DNA of 64,000 nt from Stenotrophomonas rhizophila (GTDB lineage Bacteria; Pseudomonadota; Gammaproteobacteria; Xanthomonadales; Xanthomonadaceae): contig NZ_JACWUO010000014.1 of assembly GCF_020857975.1 (NCBI RefSeq), forward strand, positions 1 to 64,000. Direction: 5' to 3'. Both the position numbers and the translations under genes were made by a program. This document shows positions 32,376 through 40,593 of the stretch, piece by piece. The notes under the pieces were generated by a model, which did no database searches, was not told the origin of the DNA, and saw nothing but the letters and a program-made list of their open reading frames with translations. Each line of letters starts with the position of its first letter. Within the stretch, counting starts at the first letter, position 1.

Positions 32376-33233
32376 ATGCGCACCCTCTGGATTGCTGTCA
32401 CGGAACGTCGGCCGGGTTGGCTGCTGCTGTTGCTGCTGGCCGCCCCCGGCGCGTCGGCGCAGCCGCACCCGGCCGAGCCGCAGCCGCGCCTGTTGACGGT
32501 AGCCACCCTGGAACTGCCCAGCCAGGACGAAGCGCAGTGGCAACAGCAGCGCGACCAGGTGCTGCAGCTGCTGCAGGGCCTGCAACCGGATGTGATCGCG
32601 GTACAGCGGGTGTTGCAGACCCAAGGCCGCAACCCGGCCTGCTGGCTGGCCACGCGGCTGCGCTACAGCTGCGATTTCGTCACCGCCGACCCGCCCAGCC
32701 AGGCACTGCGCCATGGCAGCGCGATGCTGACCCGGCTGCCGGTCAGCGAGGACGGGGTGACCCTGCTGCACCCGCCGGGCCTGTACAGCGCGGCCGGGAT
32801 GCTGCGGGTCAAGCTGCGCGAAGAGCTGGTCAACATCTATGTGGCGCGACTGCGCCCGGAACAGGACCAGGCGCAGGTGCGCCAGCACCAGACCAGCGAC
32901 CTGATGACCTGGATCGGCGCCACCGCCGAGGGCCTGCCGTCGCTGATCGCCGGGGATTTCGCCGCCGACACCGCCGAACTGGTGCGCAGCTCGCCCGGCT
33001 TCCAGCCGGCACGCAAGAACCCGGGCGAACGCGTCGACCCGCCCTCGGCGGCGGGCAGCGCGCGCGGCCACGGGCTGGACGTGCTGTTCCAGGTCAAGCA
33101 TTTCGACGGCGTCGGCCAGCAGGCATTGCGGCTGCCGCCCGGCGAAGGCGGCGAGGCCGGCGCCGGCGCGCTGCGGCTGGGGGTGATGGCCACCCTGCGG
33201 CTGCAGTCGGCACTGCCGGCCAGCGCACCCTAA
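32376..33233 (+). CDS. Degenerate EEP-family protein, secreted
   Basis: The 285-residue protein has a Sec signal (LLLLLLAAPGASA) and aligns along most of its length with the intact endonuclease/exonuclease/phosphatase-family protein at 45111-46001. The catalytic set has been lost: the N-terminal Asn position is Thr (TVATLEL), the LQEV metal Glu is Arg (VQRVL), the ATHL His is Arg (VARLRP), GDFN is GDFA, and the final SDH is missing (LGVMATLRL). GDF and a single Asp survive. Enzymatic activity is unlikely; a binding or scaffolding role, or decay, is more probable. It is divergent from the POT operon. Confidence 0.75.
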   Translation: MRTLWIAVTERRPGWLLLLLLAAPGASAQPHPAEPQPRLLTVATLELPSQDEAQWQQQRDQVLQLLQGLQPDVIAVQRVLQTQGRNPACWLATRLRYSCDFVTADPPSQALRHGSAMLTRLPVSEDGVTLLHPPGLYSAAGMLRVKLREELVNIYVARLRPEQDQAQVRQHQTSDLMTWIGATAEGLPSLIAGDFAADTAELVRSSPGFQPARKNPGERVDPPSAAGSARGHGLDVLFQVKHFDGVGQQALRLPPGEGGEAGAGALRLGVMATLRLQSALPASAP

Positions 33234-33237
33234 GCCG

Positions 33238-33322
33238 GTAGGTCCGACCCATGGTCGGACGCATCTTCGGTCGGACGCATCTTCGTTCGGACGTGCGTTG
33301 TCCGAGCGTGGCTCGGACCTAC
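33238..33322. repeat. Facing GTAG palindrome doublet
   Basis: GTAGGTCCGACCCATGGTCG starts at 33238 and an inverted partner ends CTAC at 33322. Two short GGTCGGACGCATCTTC copies lie between. Confidence 0.8.
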
Positions 33323-33371
33323 CGGTTGTTCCTGTGCGGAAGCTCGGTGCAGGAACGAAGCCCCCAAAAAA

Positions 33372-33397
33372 ACGGCCAGGCATCGCTGCCTGGCCGT
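33372..33397. terminator. Bidirectional terminator, sodA and EEP-like gene
   Basis: ACGGCCAGGCA and TGCCTGGCCGT form an 11-bp stem with a TCGC loop. The A-run 33366-33372 becomes a U-tract for the minus-strand sodA transcript. Confidence 0.85.
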
Positions 33398-33422
33398 CTT
33401 CATTGGTCCCTGGCGGGATCGA

Positions 33423-34034
33423 TCAGGCGATCGCTTCCTGGTAACGACGCTCGACTTCGTTCCAGTCGACCACGTTGAAGAACGCGCCGATGTATTCCGG
33501 GCGACGGTTCTGGTACTTCAGGTAATAGGCGTGTTCCCACACGTCCAGCGCCAGGATCGGGGTGTTGCCGTCCATCAGCGGGCTGTCCTGGTTGGCGCTG
33601 CTTTCCACCACGACCTTCTTGTCCGGGGTGACGCTCAGCCAGGCCCAGCCGCTGCCGAAACGGGTCAGCGCGGCCTTGGTGAAGGCTTCCTTGAACTTTT
33701 CCAGGCCGCCGAGCTGGGCGTCGATCGCCTTGGCGACTTCACCGACCGGGGCACCGCCGCCGTTGGGCGACATCACCGTCCAGAACAGGCTGTGGTTGGC
33801 GTGGCCGCCACCGTTGTTGCGCACCGGGCCCTGCAGGTTTTCCGGCAGCGACTTGGTCTTCTTCACCAGCTCTTCGATCGGCAGGTCGGCGAATTCGGTG
33901 CCTTCCAGGGCCGCGTTGACATTGTTGATGTAGGTCTGGTGGTGCTTGGTGTGGTGGATTTCCATCGTGGCCGCGTCGATATGCGGCTCGAGCGCGTCAT
34001 AGGCGTAGGACAGCTTGGGCAGGGTGTAGGCCAT
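33423..34034 (-). CDS. sodA: Superoxide dismutase, Mn type
   Basis: The 203-residue cytosolic enzyme dismutates superoxide. Metal ligands appear in HHTKHHQTY (first His and partner), HANHSLFW and DVWEHAYYL (Asp and His). GGGHANH and the NQD motif (SSANQDSP) are the residues that mark manganese-type enzymes, against the Fe-type alternatives. AGGAGA lies 8 nt before the ATG at 34034; a longer frame starting at 34055 is less likely. A strong terminator follows. Confidence 0.93.
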   Translation of the reverse strand: MAYTLPKLSYAYDALEPHIDAATMEIHHTKHHQTYINNVNAALEGTEFADLPIEELVKKTKSLPENLQGPVRNNGGGHANHSLFWTVMSPNGGGAPVGEVAKAIDAQLGGLEKFKEAFTKAALTRFGSGWAWLSVTPDKKVVVESSANQDSPLMDGNTPILALDVWEHAYYLKYQNRRPEYIGAFFNVVDWNEVERRYQEAIA

Positions 34035-34270
34035 GTGGTTCTCCTGGTAGCTCACTCACCCGGCGAAGACCGGGCGTTGCGCTGTGGATGATGGGGATGG
34101 TCGCCAAGCATACCAAGGGCGATGTAAAGGAAAACTGGTGGCGCCGCTGCACCGATGTGACATCGCGATAACCGCCAACGGCGGTCAAGCCTGCGTTCGG
34201 CTGCGCCTCATCGCCGCGTGCCGCAATCGCAGTAGAGTAGTGGCCACCCTCCGCTGCCCTGCCCCCGCCC

Positions 34271-34720
34271 ATGCGCAAGCCCCTGCTGTTGTTGGTCGCC
34301 ATCGTGCTGCTGGTCGGTGGGCTGGCCGCGGCCAAACTATTGCAGCGCCCACCGGCGCCGCAGTTCGCCCCGTCGCTGACCGGCCCGGCCGCCGCCGAAC
34401 CGGCCCGCGCCAGGCCGGCGCACGACCCGCTGCCAGCCTTCCTGCCCGCCCAGGCGCGGCAGACCATCGCCCTGATCCAGCGCGGCGGCCCGTTCCCGCA
34501 CCGCCAGGACGGCAGCGTGTTCGGCAACCGCGAACAACGCCTGCCGCCGCGCCCGCGCGGCTATTACCACGAGTACACGGTGGACACCCCCGGGGCCGGC
34601 AACCGCGGCGCACGCCGCATCGTTACCGGCGGCACCCCGCCGACCGGCTGGTTCTATACCGACGACCACTACGAGACCTTCCGCAGTTTCGATGTTCCAC
34701 CGGCCGGGAGCTGGCAATGA
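34271..34720 (+). CDS. Barnase-like guanyl-specific ribonuclease, exported
   Basis: The 149-residue protein has an N-terminal hydrophobic segment (LLLLVAIVLLVGGLAAA, residues 5-21) that is either a cleaved signal or an anchor. A Pro/Ala linker and a microbial RNase (barnase/RNase Sa) domain follow. The catalytic set is Glu101 (YYHEYTV), Arg115 or Arg116 (RGARRIV) and His133 (TDDHYETF). FPHRQDGSVFGNRE is the family's substrate-loop motif. Its stop overlaps the start of the barstar-like gene as ATGA, the arrangement of a nuclease with its inhibitor. The secreted or periplasmic location suggests a defensive or nutritional RNase. Confidence 0.85.
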   Translation: MRKPLLLLVAIVLLVGGLAAAKLLQRPPAPQFAPSLTGPAAAEPARARPAHDPLPAFLPAQARQTIALIQRGGPFPHRQDGSVFGNREQRLPPRPRGYYHEYTVDTPGAGNRGARRIVTGGTPPTGWFYTDDHYETFRSFDVPPAGSWQ

Positions 34721-35151
34721 ACCATGATGGATTCGAGATGGGCCTGCACGACATCAACAATGCCGGCGTGTATGCGATCGGCAACGACGATGTGGGGCCG
34801 CTGTCGGCGGCGATGCGCGACGCCGGCCTGCGCGTGGTGCAGATCGACCTGGACGGCTGCCGGGACAAGCGCACGCTGCTGATGCGGATCGCCACGCGGC
34901 TGGATTTTCCGTCCGGCTTCGGCGGCAACTGGGACGCGCTGACCGACAGCCTGCGCGACCTGGCCTGGCTGCCGGCCAACGGCTATGCGCTGTTCTTCAC
35001 CGACGCCGACGCGCTGCGCGCCCAGGCGGCCGCCGATTTCGACACCCTGCTGGACGTGCTCGACGAAGCCAGCGGCAGCTGGAGCGAAAACAGCGTGCCG
35101 TTCTGGGCGTTCGTGGCGCTGCAGGATGCCGATGTGGCCGTGGACCGGTAG
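34717..35151 (+). CDS. Barstar-family ribonuclease inhibitor
   Basis: The 144-residue cytosolic protein carries the barstar core. VVQIDLDGCRDKRTLLMRIATRLDFP is followed by FGGNWDALTDSLRDLAWLP, where the acidic helix plugs the RNase active site, and by a long C-terminal helix. An additional 25-residue N-terminal segment is present compared with barstar (about 90 residues). ATGA overlap with the upstream RNase gene indicates translational coupling, so inhibitor is made with each nuclease. It should protect the cell from premature or leaking nuclease. Confidence 0.87.
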   Translation: MNHDGFEMGLHDINNAGVYAIGNDDVGPLSAAMRDAGLRVVQIDLDGCRDKRTLLMRIATRLDFPSGFGGNWDALTDSLRDLAWLPANGYALFFTDADALRAQAAADFDTLLDVLDEASGSWSENSVPFWAFVALQDADVAVDR

Positions 35152-35183
35152 CCCCACGCCGGATCAGGCAAACCCCACACCAG

Positions 35184-35259
35184 GTAGAGCCACGCCATGC
35201 GTGGCTGCTCTCCGGCGCGGCGTCATGGCAGCTGCCAGCCACGCATGGCGTGGCTCTAC
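35184..35259. repeat. Facing GTAG palindrome doublet
   Basis: GTAGAGCCACGCCATGCGTG starts at 35184 and its inverted copy ends CTAC at 35259; the whole 76 bp can fold into one large hairpin. Confidence 0.85.
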
Positions 35260-35367
35260 CGGCGCAACATCCCCACACGCTCTGCAAGCCCCGTAACGCA
35301 TCCATCAGGAGCCCCCTTGTTGTTCAAGGGGGCGCGCCAACGGCGCGGGGATAAGGTGGAATGCGCG

Positions 35368-35412
35368 GACAACGGCAGCCGCTGAGGCGCAGCCTCAGCG
35401 GCTGCCGTTGTC
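35368..35412 (-). other. 21-bp perfect palindrome spanning a stop codon
   Basis: Arms 35368-35388 and 35392-35412 are exact complements around a GCA loop. On the minus strand they contain the last five codons and the TGA of the VRER-repeat protein gene. No T-run follows, so it is not a classic terminator; it may stabilise the 3' end or impede ribosomes. Confidence 0.75.
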
Positions 35413-37098
35413 TTCCTGCAGCTCTTTCTTGAACGGGATATCCGGCGGCGGCCGCGCCACGGCCGGCTGGTCCTGCATGTTCGGGTTGGTCAGGCCGCAG
35501 CCGCCGCCGAACTGCAGCATCGACACCACGCAGGAAATCTTGCTGTTGGTTCCGGGAATGGGAATCTCCACGGCCTTGATGCCCTTGCGCACCCATTCGG
35601 CCAGCAGCGATTCGTTCGGCGCCCAGTACTTGTCCAGCGAGGTCGGCGTGTAGTTGTACGGCGGGCGCTTGAGCCAGGTGCCGGACTGGGCGATGCGCTC
35701 CTTGGTCCAGCCGTCCTTGTCGCCGCCGGGCGCGCCGCGTTCGCCGGCGCCCTTGCCGTCCTGGCTGGGCACGCGCGCGCTGCCGTCGGCATTGAACAGG
35801 CTGCCGCCGCGGTTGCCGGTGGCCGCGACCGCGCGGCCATTGAGGTCGGCATCCTGCCGATGGTTGGCCGCGCCCCAGTCGTCGCCGCGGGTCGGCGTGG
35901 CCCAGTTGCCCGGGTCGGCGGCGGGCCTGGCCGCAGGTGCAGGCGCAGGGCTGCGCGCGGCCGCCGGTGCAGTGGACGCGGCCGTGGCCGGGTTGGGCGT
36001 GCTGGCACTGGCACTGGCGGTCGCGGGCGCGGGGCTTGGCGGCGCCGGGCGCGGGGTGGCATTGGGCACGCTGCGCTCACGCACCGACAGCTCCCGCGTA
36101 CGGCCGGGCACCACGATCTCCCGCTGCGGCACGGCGGCCACCGCCACCGTAGCCGCTGGTGCTGGCTGGATCTGGCGTTCGCGCACCTGCAGCTCGCGTT
36201 GCGGCAGGCGCGCCTCCACCTGCGGGCCGGGCACGGGCACGGTCGGGGCGGGTGCGTTGGGCACGCTGACCTCGCGCTCGCGCACGACCAGTTCCGGGCT
36301 GCGCAGCGCCGGGGTCAGCGGGCGCGGGGCCGGTGCGACCGCGGCCGGGGCCGGCGCCTGCACCAGCGGGATGCTGCGTTCGCGCACCGCGATGTCCTGC
36401 GGCTGGGGCGGCACCACGCGCACTTCGGTGCGCGCCACGCTGGTGGGCGGCACCACGAAATCGGTTGTGGCCTGCGCCACCTCGGTGGCCTGCACCGGCT
36501 GTTCCACCGCCGGGGTGGCCTCGCTGGGCGGGGCCGGCTGCGGCTCGCTGGCGGTCGGTTCGGATGCCGGTTGTGGTGCCGATGCCGTCGGCGTGGGCGC
36601 AGGTGCCGCGCCGGTATCGGCAGCGGCGGCGGCGGCAGCAGGTTCGCCACCGCCCTGCTCCTGCGGGGTGCCGCGGCCGACCAGCGACACTTCGATGCGT
36701 TCGCCTTCGCCGCCCTGTTCCGGCTCGGCCGGCGGGCGCACCAGGGCCACCCACAACAGCAATACCGCAAACAGCACGTGCAGCAACAGGCTGATCCCGG
36801 CCGAGCTCCAGCGCATCCAGCGCTGGTCGCGTGGCGCCGGTTCCCAGCCCTGCCAGAGCAGGCGGCGCAGGGCTTGTACCGCCCCCAGCGACGGCAACCG
36901 GCCGGGCGGGCCAGGCAACGGGCGCCCGATCAGCACGGCGATCACCTCGCCGGCGCGGAACGGCCGCGGCAACGGGGTCAGCGCGCGCAGCCACAGGCCC
37001 CACCCATAGGGCAGGCCGGTGGTTTTCTCAAGGATGCGGTTGTCCGGCTGGCGTGCCAGCAGCCAATCGAGGATCTCGTCAGCCCGGCGCAATGGCAC
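35395..37098 (-). CDS. Low-complexity membrane protein with VRER repeats
   Basis: The 567-residue protein has a soluble N-terminus (1-95), one transmembrane helix (about residues 103-122, ISLLLHVLFAVLLLWVALV) and a roughly 330-residue Pro/Ala-rich region. Within it a (x)VRER motif recurs about five times (AVRERSIPL, VVREREVSV, QVRERQIQ, SVRERSVPN and a variant VVPGRTREL). A conserved C-terminal domain (about 470-567) contains WTKERIAQSGTWLKRPP, NESLLAEWV and two Cys. The topology resembles TonB or similar periplasm-spanning proteins. Its last codons lie inside a perfect palindrome. It follows nfuA by 9 bp on the same strand, and is probably co-transcribed. Its function is unknown. Confidence 0.7.
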   Translation of the reverse strand: MPLRRADEILDWLLARQPDNRILEKTTGLPYGWGLWLRALTPLPRPFRAGEVIAVLIGRPLPGPPGRLPSLGAVQALRRLLWQGWEPAPRDQRWMRWSSAGISLLLHVLFAVLLLWVALVRPPAEPEQGGEGERIEVSLVGRGTPQEQGGGEPAAAAAAADTGAAPAPTPTASAPQPASEPTASEPQPAPPSEATPAVEQPVQATEVAQATTDFVVPPTSVARTEVRVVPPQPQDIAVRERSIPLVQAPAPAAVAPAPRPLTPALRSPELVVREREVSVPNAPAPTVPVPGPQVEARLPQRELQVRERQIQPAPAATVAVAAVPQREIVVPGRTRELSVRERSVPNATPRPAPPSPAPATASASASTPNPATAASTAPAAARSPAPAPAARPAADPGNWATPTRGDDWGAANHRQDADLNGRAVAATGNRGGSLFNADGSARVPSQDGKGAGERGAPGGDKDGWTKERIAQSGTWLKRPPYNYTPTSLDKYWAPNESLLAEWVRKGIKAVEIPIPGTNSKISCVVSMLQFGGGCGLTNPNMQDQPAVARPPPDIPFKKELQEDNGSR

Positions 37099-37107
37099 GC
37101 AGCGCGA

Positions 37108-37707
37108 TCAGGCGGCCGTGCCGCGCGGGATGTACGGCGCGTTGCCACTGTCGTGGTCGGTCGCATCGCGCACGGCGGTGATGCCCGGCACGCGGCCCAT
37201 CAAGGTCTTCTCGATGCCCTGCTTGAGCGTCACATCGGCCATGCCGCACCCCTGGCAACCGCCACCGAAGCGCAGCAGCACCACGCCGTCGGCGGAAACT
37301 TCCTGCACCGCCACCTTGCCACCATGCGAGGCCAGCTGCGGATTCACTTCGTTCTCCACCACCCAGCGCACCCGTTCGATCAGCGAATCGGACTGGCCGG
37401 GGGCTTCGCCCTTGATCTTCGGTGCCTTGATGGTGAGCTGCTGGCTGCCGGTGGCGTTGCTGACGATGTCGATCTCGGCCCCGTCCAGCCAGCCCACGCT
37501 GGGCGCATCGACGAACAGGGTGAAGCCGTCGCAGTCCACCGCCCACTCATCGCCCAGCAACTGGCTCGGCTCGGCGAATTCCAGGCGGGCATCGGCGCGC
37601 GGGGTGCCGGGGTCGACCGCGCTCAGGCGCACGCCCATGCCGGGCACGGCCTCACGCTCGATCAGCTTGCGGAAATAGGTCTGGGCAGTGTCGGATATCT
37701 GGATCAT
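37108..37707 (-). CDS. nfuA: Fe-S cluster carrier protein NfuA
   Basis: The 199-residue protein has an N-terminal degenerate A-type (IscA-like) domain without the three cysteines and a C-terminal Nfu domain. The cluster-binding CxxC lies in [12 protein letters not shown] near residue 150. NfuA dimers carry a [4Fe-4S] cluster to apo-enzymes, especially under iron limitation or oxidative stress. The domain order and length match E. coli NfuA (191). The VRER-repeat membrane protein gene follows immediately. Confidence 0.93.
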   Translation of the reverse strand: MIQISDTAQTYFRKLIEREAVPGMGVRLSAVDPGTPRADARLEFAEPSQLLGDEWAVDCDGFTLFVDAPSVGWLDGAEIDIVSNATGSQQLTIKAPKIKGEAPGQSDSLIERVRWVVENEVNPQLASHGGKVAVQEVSADGVVLLRFGGGCQGCGMADVTLKQGIEKTLMGRVPGITAVRDATDHDSGNAPYIPRGTAA

Positions 37708-37807
37708 CGGGCTATTCTAGCGGCTTACATGTTATGCGCTCATTCGGCTTATACACCGGGCGGCGCATCGTTCAGGCATCCCGCAACACACTGGAGTGGA
37801 GGATTTC

Positions 37808-38149
37808 ATGGCCGACCCGATTCCGCTGGCACAGGCGCACTGCGTACCGCGCAGGGGCAGCGAGCACAAGCTGGACCAGGCCCGGGTGGCCGAACTGCTG
37901 GCGCAGGTCCCGGGCTGGGAACTGGCCGAGCAGGGCCAGGCGCTGACCCGCACCTTCCGCTTCAAGGACTACCATCGGACCATGGCGTTCGTGAACGCCC
38001 TGGCCTGGGTGGCCCACCGCGAGGACCACCACCCGGACCTGGGCGTGCATTACGACCGCGCCGTGGTGCGCTTTTCCACCCACGACGTGGGCGGGCTGAG
38101 CGAAAACGACTTCATCTGTGCAGCCAGGGCGTCGGCCCTGACGGAGTGA
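37808..38149 (+). CDS. phhB: Pterin-4-alpha-carbinolamine dehydratase
   Basis: The 113-residue protein has the PCD/DCoH signature [17 protein letters not shown] in which two His and the Asp form the active site, plus [12 protein letters not shown]. It dehydrates 4a-hydroxytetrahydrobiopterin, recycling the cofactor of phenylalanine hydroxylase. phhA is not adjacent. GGAGGA lies 6 nt before the ATG at 37808. The following lipoprotein gene starts 6 bp past the stop and may be co-transcribed. Confidence 0.92.
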   Translation: MADPIPLAQAHCVPRRGSEHKLDQARVAELLAQVPGWELAEQGQALTRTFRFKDYHRTMAFVNALAWVAHREDHHPDLGVHYDRAVVRFSTHDVGGLSENDFICAARASALTE

Positions 38150-38154
38150 TTGCC

Positions 38155-38571
38155 ATGAAACTGCAGACCCTTGTGTTGTCCAGCATCGCCCTGACCGCCC
38201 TGGCCGGCTGCAACCAGCCGGCCGCGCCGCAAGCCCCGGTGGCCGCGCCGACCGAGGTGGCCGCGGTCAAGACCCCGCCACCGCAGTACCCGATCGAACT
38301 GGCCTGTCAGGGCATCGGCGGCACCAGCACCTTCAAGGTGGTGATCGCCAGCGACGGCGCGCCGGCCCAGGTCAACCTGCTGACCGGCAGCGGCAACATC
38401 CAGCTCGACGAACTGGCCAGCACGGCGGTGAAGGGCTGGCAGTTCAAGGCCGCCACCCGCGCCGGGCAGACGGTATCGACCACCATCCAGGTACCGGTCA
38501 GCTTCAATCCGCCGCAACCCAAGCCCGATGAGTGCTTTGCCGTGGAAGAGCGGTTGCGCCGGGGCGGTTGA
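38155..38571 (+). CDS. Lipoprotein with TonB C-terminal-like domain
   Basis: The 138-residue protein has lipobox LAGC (Cys19) and a short Pro/Ala linker. Its domain resembles the TonB carboxy-terminal fold: PPPQYPIEL, then TFKVVIASDGAPAQVNLLTGSG, LDELASTAVKGWQFKAA and VSTTIQVPVSF. Unlike true TonB it is tethered by lipid rather than a transmembrane helix and lacks a proline-rich spacer long enough to cross the periplasm. Three extra Cys occur. The function is unknown; it may bind a TonB-dependent receptor or peptidoglycan. Confidence 0.75.
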   Translation: MKLQTLVLSSIALTALAGCNQPAAPQAPVAAPTEVAAVKTPPPQYPIELACQGIGGTSTFKVVIASDGAPAQVNLLTGSGNIQLDELASTAVKGWQFKAATRAGQTVSTTIQVPVSFNPPQPKPDECFAVEERLRRGG

Positions 38572-38661
38572 TTGCTCCCTGATCGAGGTCAGCCTTCGCC
38601 ACGCCTCCCGTCGCGCGCCTCTACCGGGGCGCGCCGTACTTGAACAAGGATGCCGTGGCGC

Positions 38662-39471
38662 ATGCTGGAAATCTCTTCTGAAAACGTCTGGATCGCCCTG
38701 GGGGTAACCCTGGCCGCCGGCCTGGCCACCGGCCTGGGCAGCTTGATGGTGCTGTTCTCGCGCCGCCCCAACCCGCGCCTGCTGGCGTTCGGGCTGGCCT
38801 TTGCCGGTGGCGCGATGGTGTTCGTGTCGCTGACCGAGATCCTCAACAAGGCGATCGATTCGTTCACCCAGGCCTACGATGCGCGCCTGGGCTTTGCCTA
38901 CGGCACCGCCGCGTTCCTGGCCGGGGTGCTGCTGATCGTGGTGATCGACCACCTCATTCCCAATCCGCACGAGAGCCTGGACAAGCAGGACCCGTTGTTC
39001 CGCGACAACAACAAGGCCTATATCCGGCGGGTGGGCCTGCTGACCGCCATTGCGATCACCGCGCACAACTTCCCCGAGGGCCTGGCCACCTTCTTCGCCA
39101 CCCTGGAAAGCCCGGCGGTGGGCATGCCGCTGGCGTTCGCCATCGCCATCCACAACATCCCCGAAGGCATCGCCATCGCGGTGCCGGTGTACTTCGCCAC
39201 GCAGAACAAGTGGTATGCCTTCGGCGCCAGCCTGTTGTCCGGGCTGGCCGAGCCGGTGGGCGCGGCGATCGGCTACTTCGCGTTGTCGGGCATGCTCAAC
39301 CACGCCACCTTCGGCTGGGTGTTCGGGCTGATTTCCGGGGTGATGGTGTTCCTGGCCCTGGACGAGCTGCTGCCGGCGGCCAAACGCTACGCCAAGGGCC
39401 ACGAAACCGTGTACGGCCTGGTGGCCGGCATGGGCAGCCTGGCGATCAGCCTGGTGTTGTTCAAGTGGTGA
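38662..39471 (+). CDS. zupT: ZIP-family zinc transporter ZupT
   Basis: The 269-residue inner-membrane protein has eight helices and the paired metal-binding motifs HNFPEG (helix IV) and HNIPEG (helix V) of ZIP transporters. The conserved Glu-rich LLSGLAEPVGA and ALDELLPAAKRY are also present. It takes up Zn(II) and other divalent metals. ZupT proteins with a longer cytoplasmic loop between helices III and IV, as here (PNPHESLDKQDPLFRDNN), are common in this family. An in-frame ATG four codons upstream (38650) is possible. Confidence 0.9.
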   Translation: MLEISSENVWIALGVTLAAGLATGLGSLMVLFSRRPNPRLLAFGLAFAGGAMVFVSLTEILNKAIDSFTQAYDARLGFAYGTAAFLAGVLLIVVIDHLIPNPHESLDKQDPLFRDNNKAYIRRVGLLTAIAITAHNFPEGLATFFATLESPAVGMPLAFAIAIHNIPEGIAIAVPVYFATQNKWYAFGASLLSGLAEPVGAAIGYFALSGMLNHATFGWVFGLISGVMVFLALDELLPAAKRYAKGHETVYGLVAGMGSLAISLVLFKW

Positions 39472-39508
39472 GGCTGGGCCATAACCCGATAACAGCGGGC
39501 CCGGCCCG

Positions 39509-39580
39509 GTAGTGCCGGCCGCTGGCCGGCTCTGCACCGTGTCGATCGACATTCGGAGGAGCCGGCCAGCGGCCGGCACT
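39509..39580. repeat. GTAG palindrome doublet, one end eroded
   Basis: GTAGTGCCGGCCGCTGGCCG at 39509 faces a partner at 39559-39580 that has lost its terminal CTAC (reads CACTCC). It lies between the convergent zupT and rluC genes. Confidence 0.75.
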
Positions 39581-39615
39581 CCCCCCGTCCCGCGCGGCCG
39601 GATCGGCCGCCGGCA

Positions 39616-40593
39616 CTATTTCAACCGGTTCAACACCTCCACCAGCTCATCGGCCAGCGGCGCGTTGATCAGGTATGGGGTCTTGCCCGCGTCCAGCGCG
39701 AACTCCAGCGAGGCGGCGTGCAGGAACAGGCGCTTGAGGCCGATCTGCTCGCGCAGCCGCTTGTTGACGTCCGCATCGCCGTACTTGTCGTCCCCGGCCA
39801 CCGGATGGCCCAGGTGCTGGGCGTGCACGCGGATCTGGTGGGTGCGGCCGGTCTCGATGCGCACCTCGCAGTACGAATGCCCGCCCTTGCGCTCCAGTAC
39901 GCTGAAGTGGCTGATCGACTCCTTGCCGATCGGGTTGACCTGCACGTGGCGCTCGCCGCCCTGGCGCAGGCCCACGTGCAGCGGCGCGTCCACGGTCATG
40001 GTGCCGTCGGGCATGCGCCCCACCAGCAGGGTCAGGTAGCGCTTGCGGATGCCGGCGCCGTGGTCTTCACGCAGCAACGCCTGCAGTTCGCTCAGGGCCG
40101 AGCGCTTCTTGGCCACGATCAGCAGGCCGGAGGTGTCCCGGTCCAGCCGGTGCACCAGTTCCAGGGTCTTGCCCGGGCGCAGCGCGCGCAGGGTCTCGAT
40201 CGCGCCGAAACTGATCCCGCTGCCGCCGTGGCTGGCCACGCCGGACGGCTTGTTCAGCGCCAGCAGCCGATCGTCCTCGAACACGATGGCATCTTCCAGA
40301 CGCTTCATGAACGAAGGCGGCGGCCCGGCCTTGTCTCCTTCTTCAGTGAGACGAACCGGCGGGACGCGGACTTCGTCGCCGCCTTCGAGCTTGCGCTCGG
40401 CCTTGGCGCGGCCGCCGTTGACCCGGACCTGCCCGCTGCGCACCAGTTTGTAGATCAGGCTGCGCGGTGCACCCTTGAGCTGGCCGAGCAGGAAGTTGTC
40501 CAGGCGTTGCCCGGCGCGGTCGGCCGGGACAGTGATGATACGTACGCTGGTCATGGCTTCAGCGGCTTTGGGGGTGGGCTCGGTAACGGTCAT
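39616..40593 (-). CDS. rluC: 23S rRNA pseudouridine synthase RluC
   Basis: The 325-residue protein has an N-terminal S4 RNA-binding domain (about 25-85) and the RluA-family catalytic core. HRLDRDTSGLL (about residue 147, Asp nucleophile) and the RTHQIRVHAQHLGHP segment are both present. It modifies U955, U2504 and U2580 in E. coli. The gene is divergent from rne, exactly the arrangement of rluC and rne in enterobacteria and pseudomonads. Confidence 0.93.
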   Translation of the reverse strand: MTVTEPTPKAAEAMTSVRIITVPADRAGQRLDNFLLGQLKGAPRSLIYKLVRSGQVRVNGGRAKAERKLEGGDEVRVPPVRLTEEGDKAGPPPSFMKRLEDAIVFEDDRLLALNKPSGVASHGGSGISFGAIETLRALRPGKTLELVHRLDRDTSGLLIVAKKRSALSELQALLREDHGAGIRKRYLTLLVGRMPDGTMTVDAPLHVGLRQGGERHVQVNPIGKESISHFSVLERKGGHSYCEVRIETGRTHQIRVHAQHLGHPVAGDDKYGDADVNKRLREQIGLKRLFLHAASLEFALDAGKTPYLINAPLADELVEVLNRLK

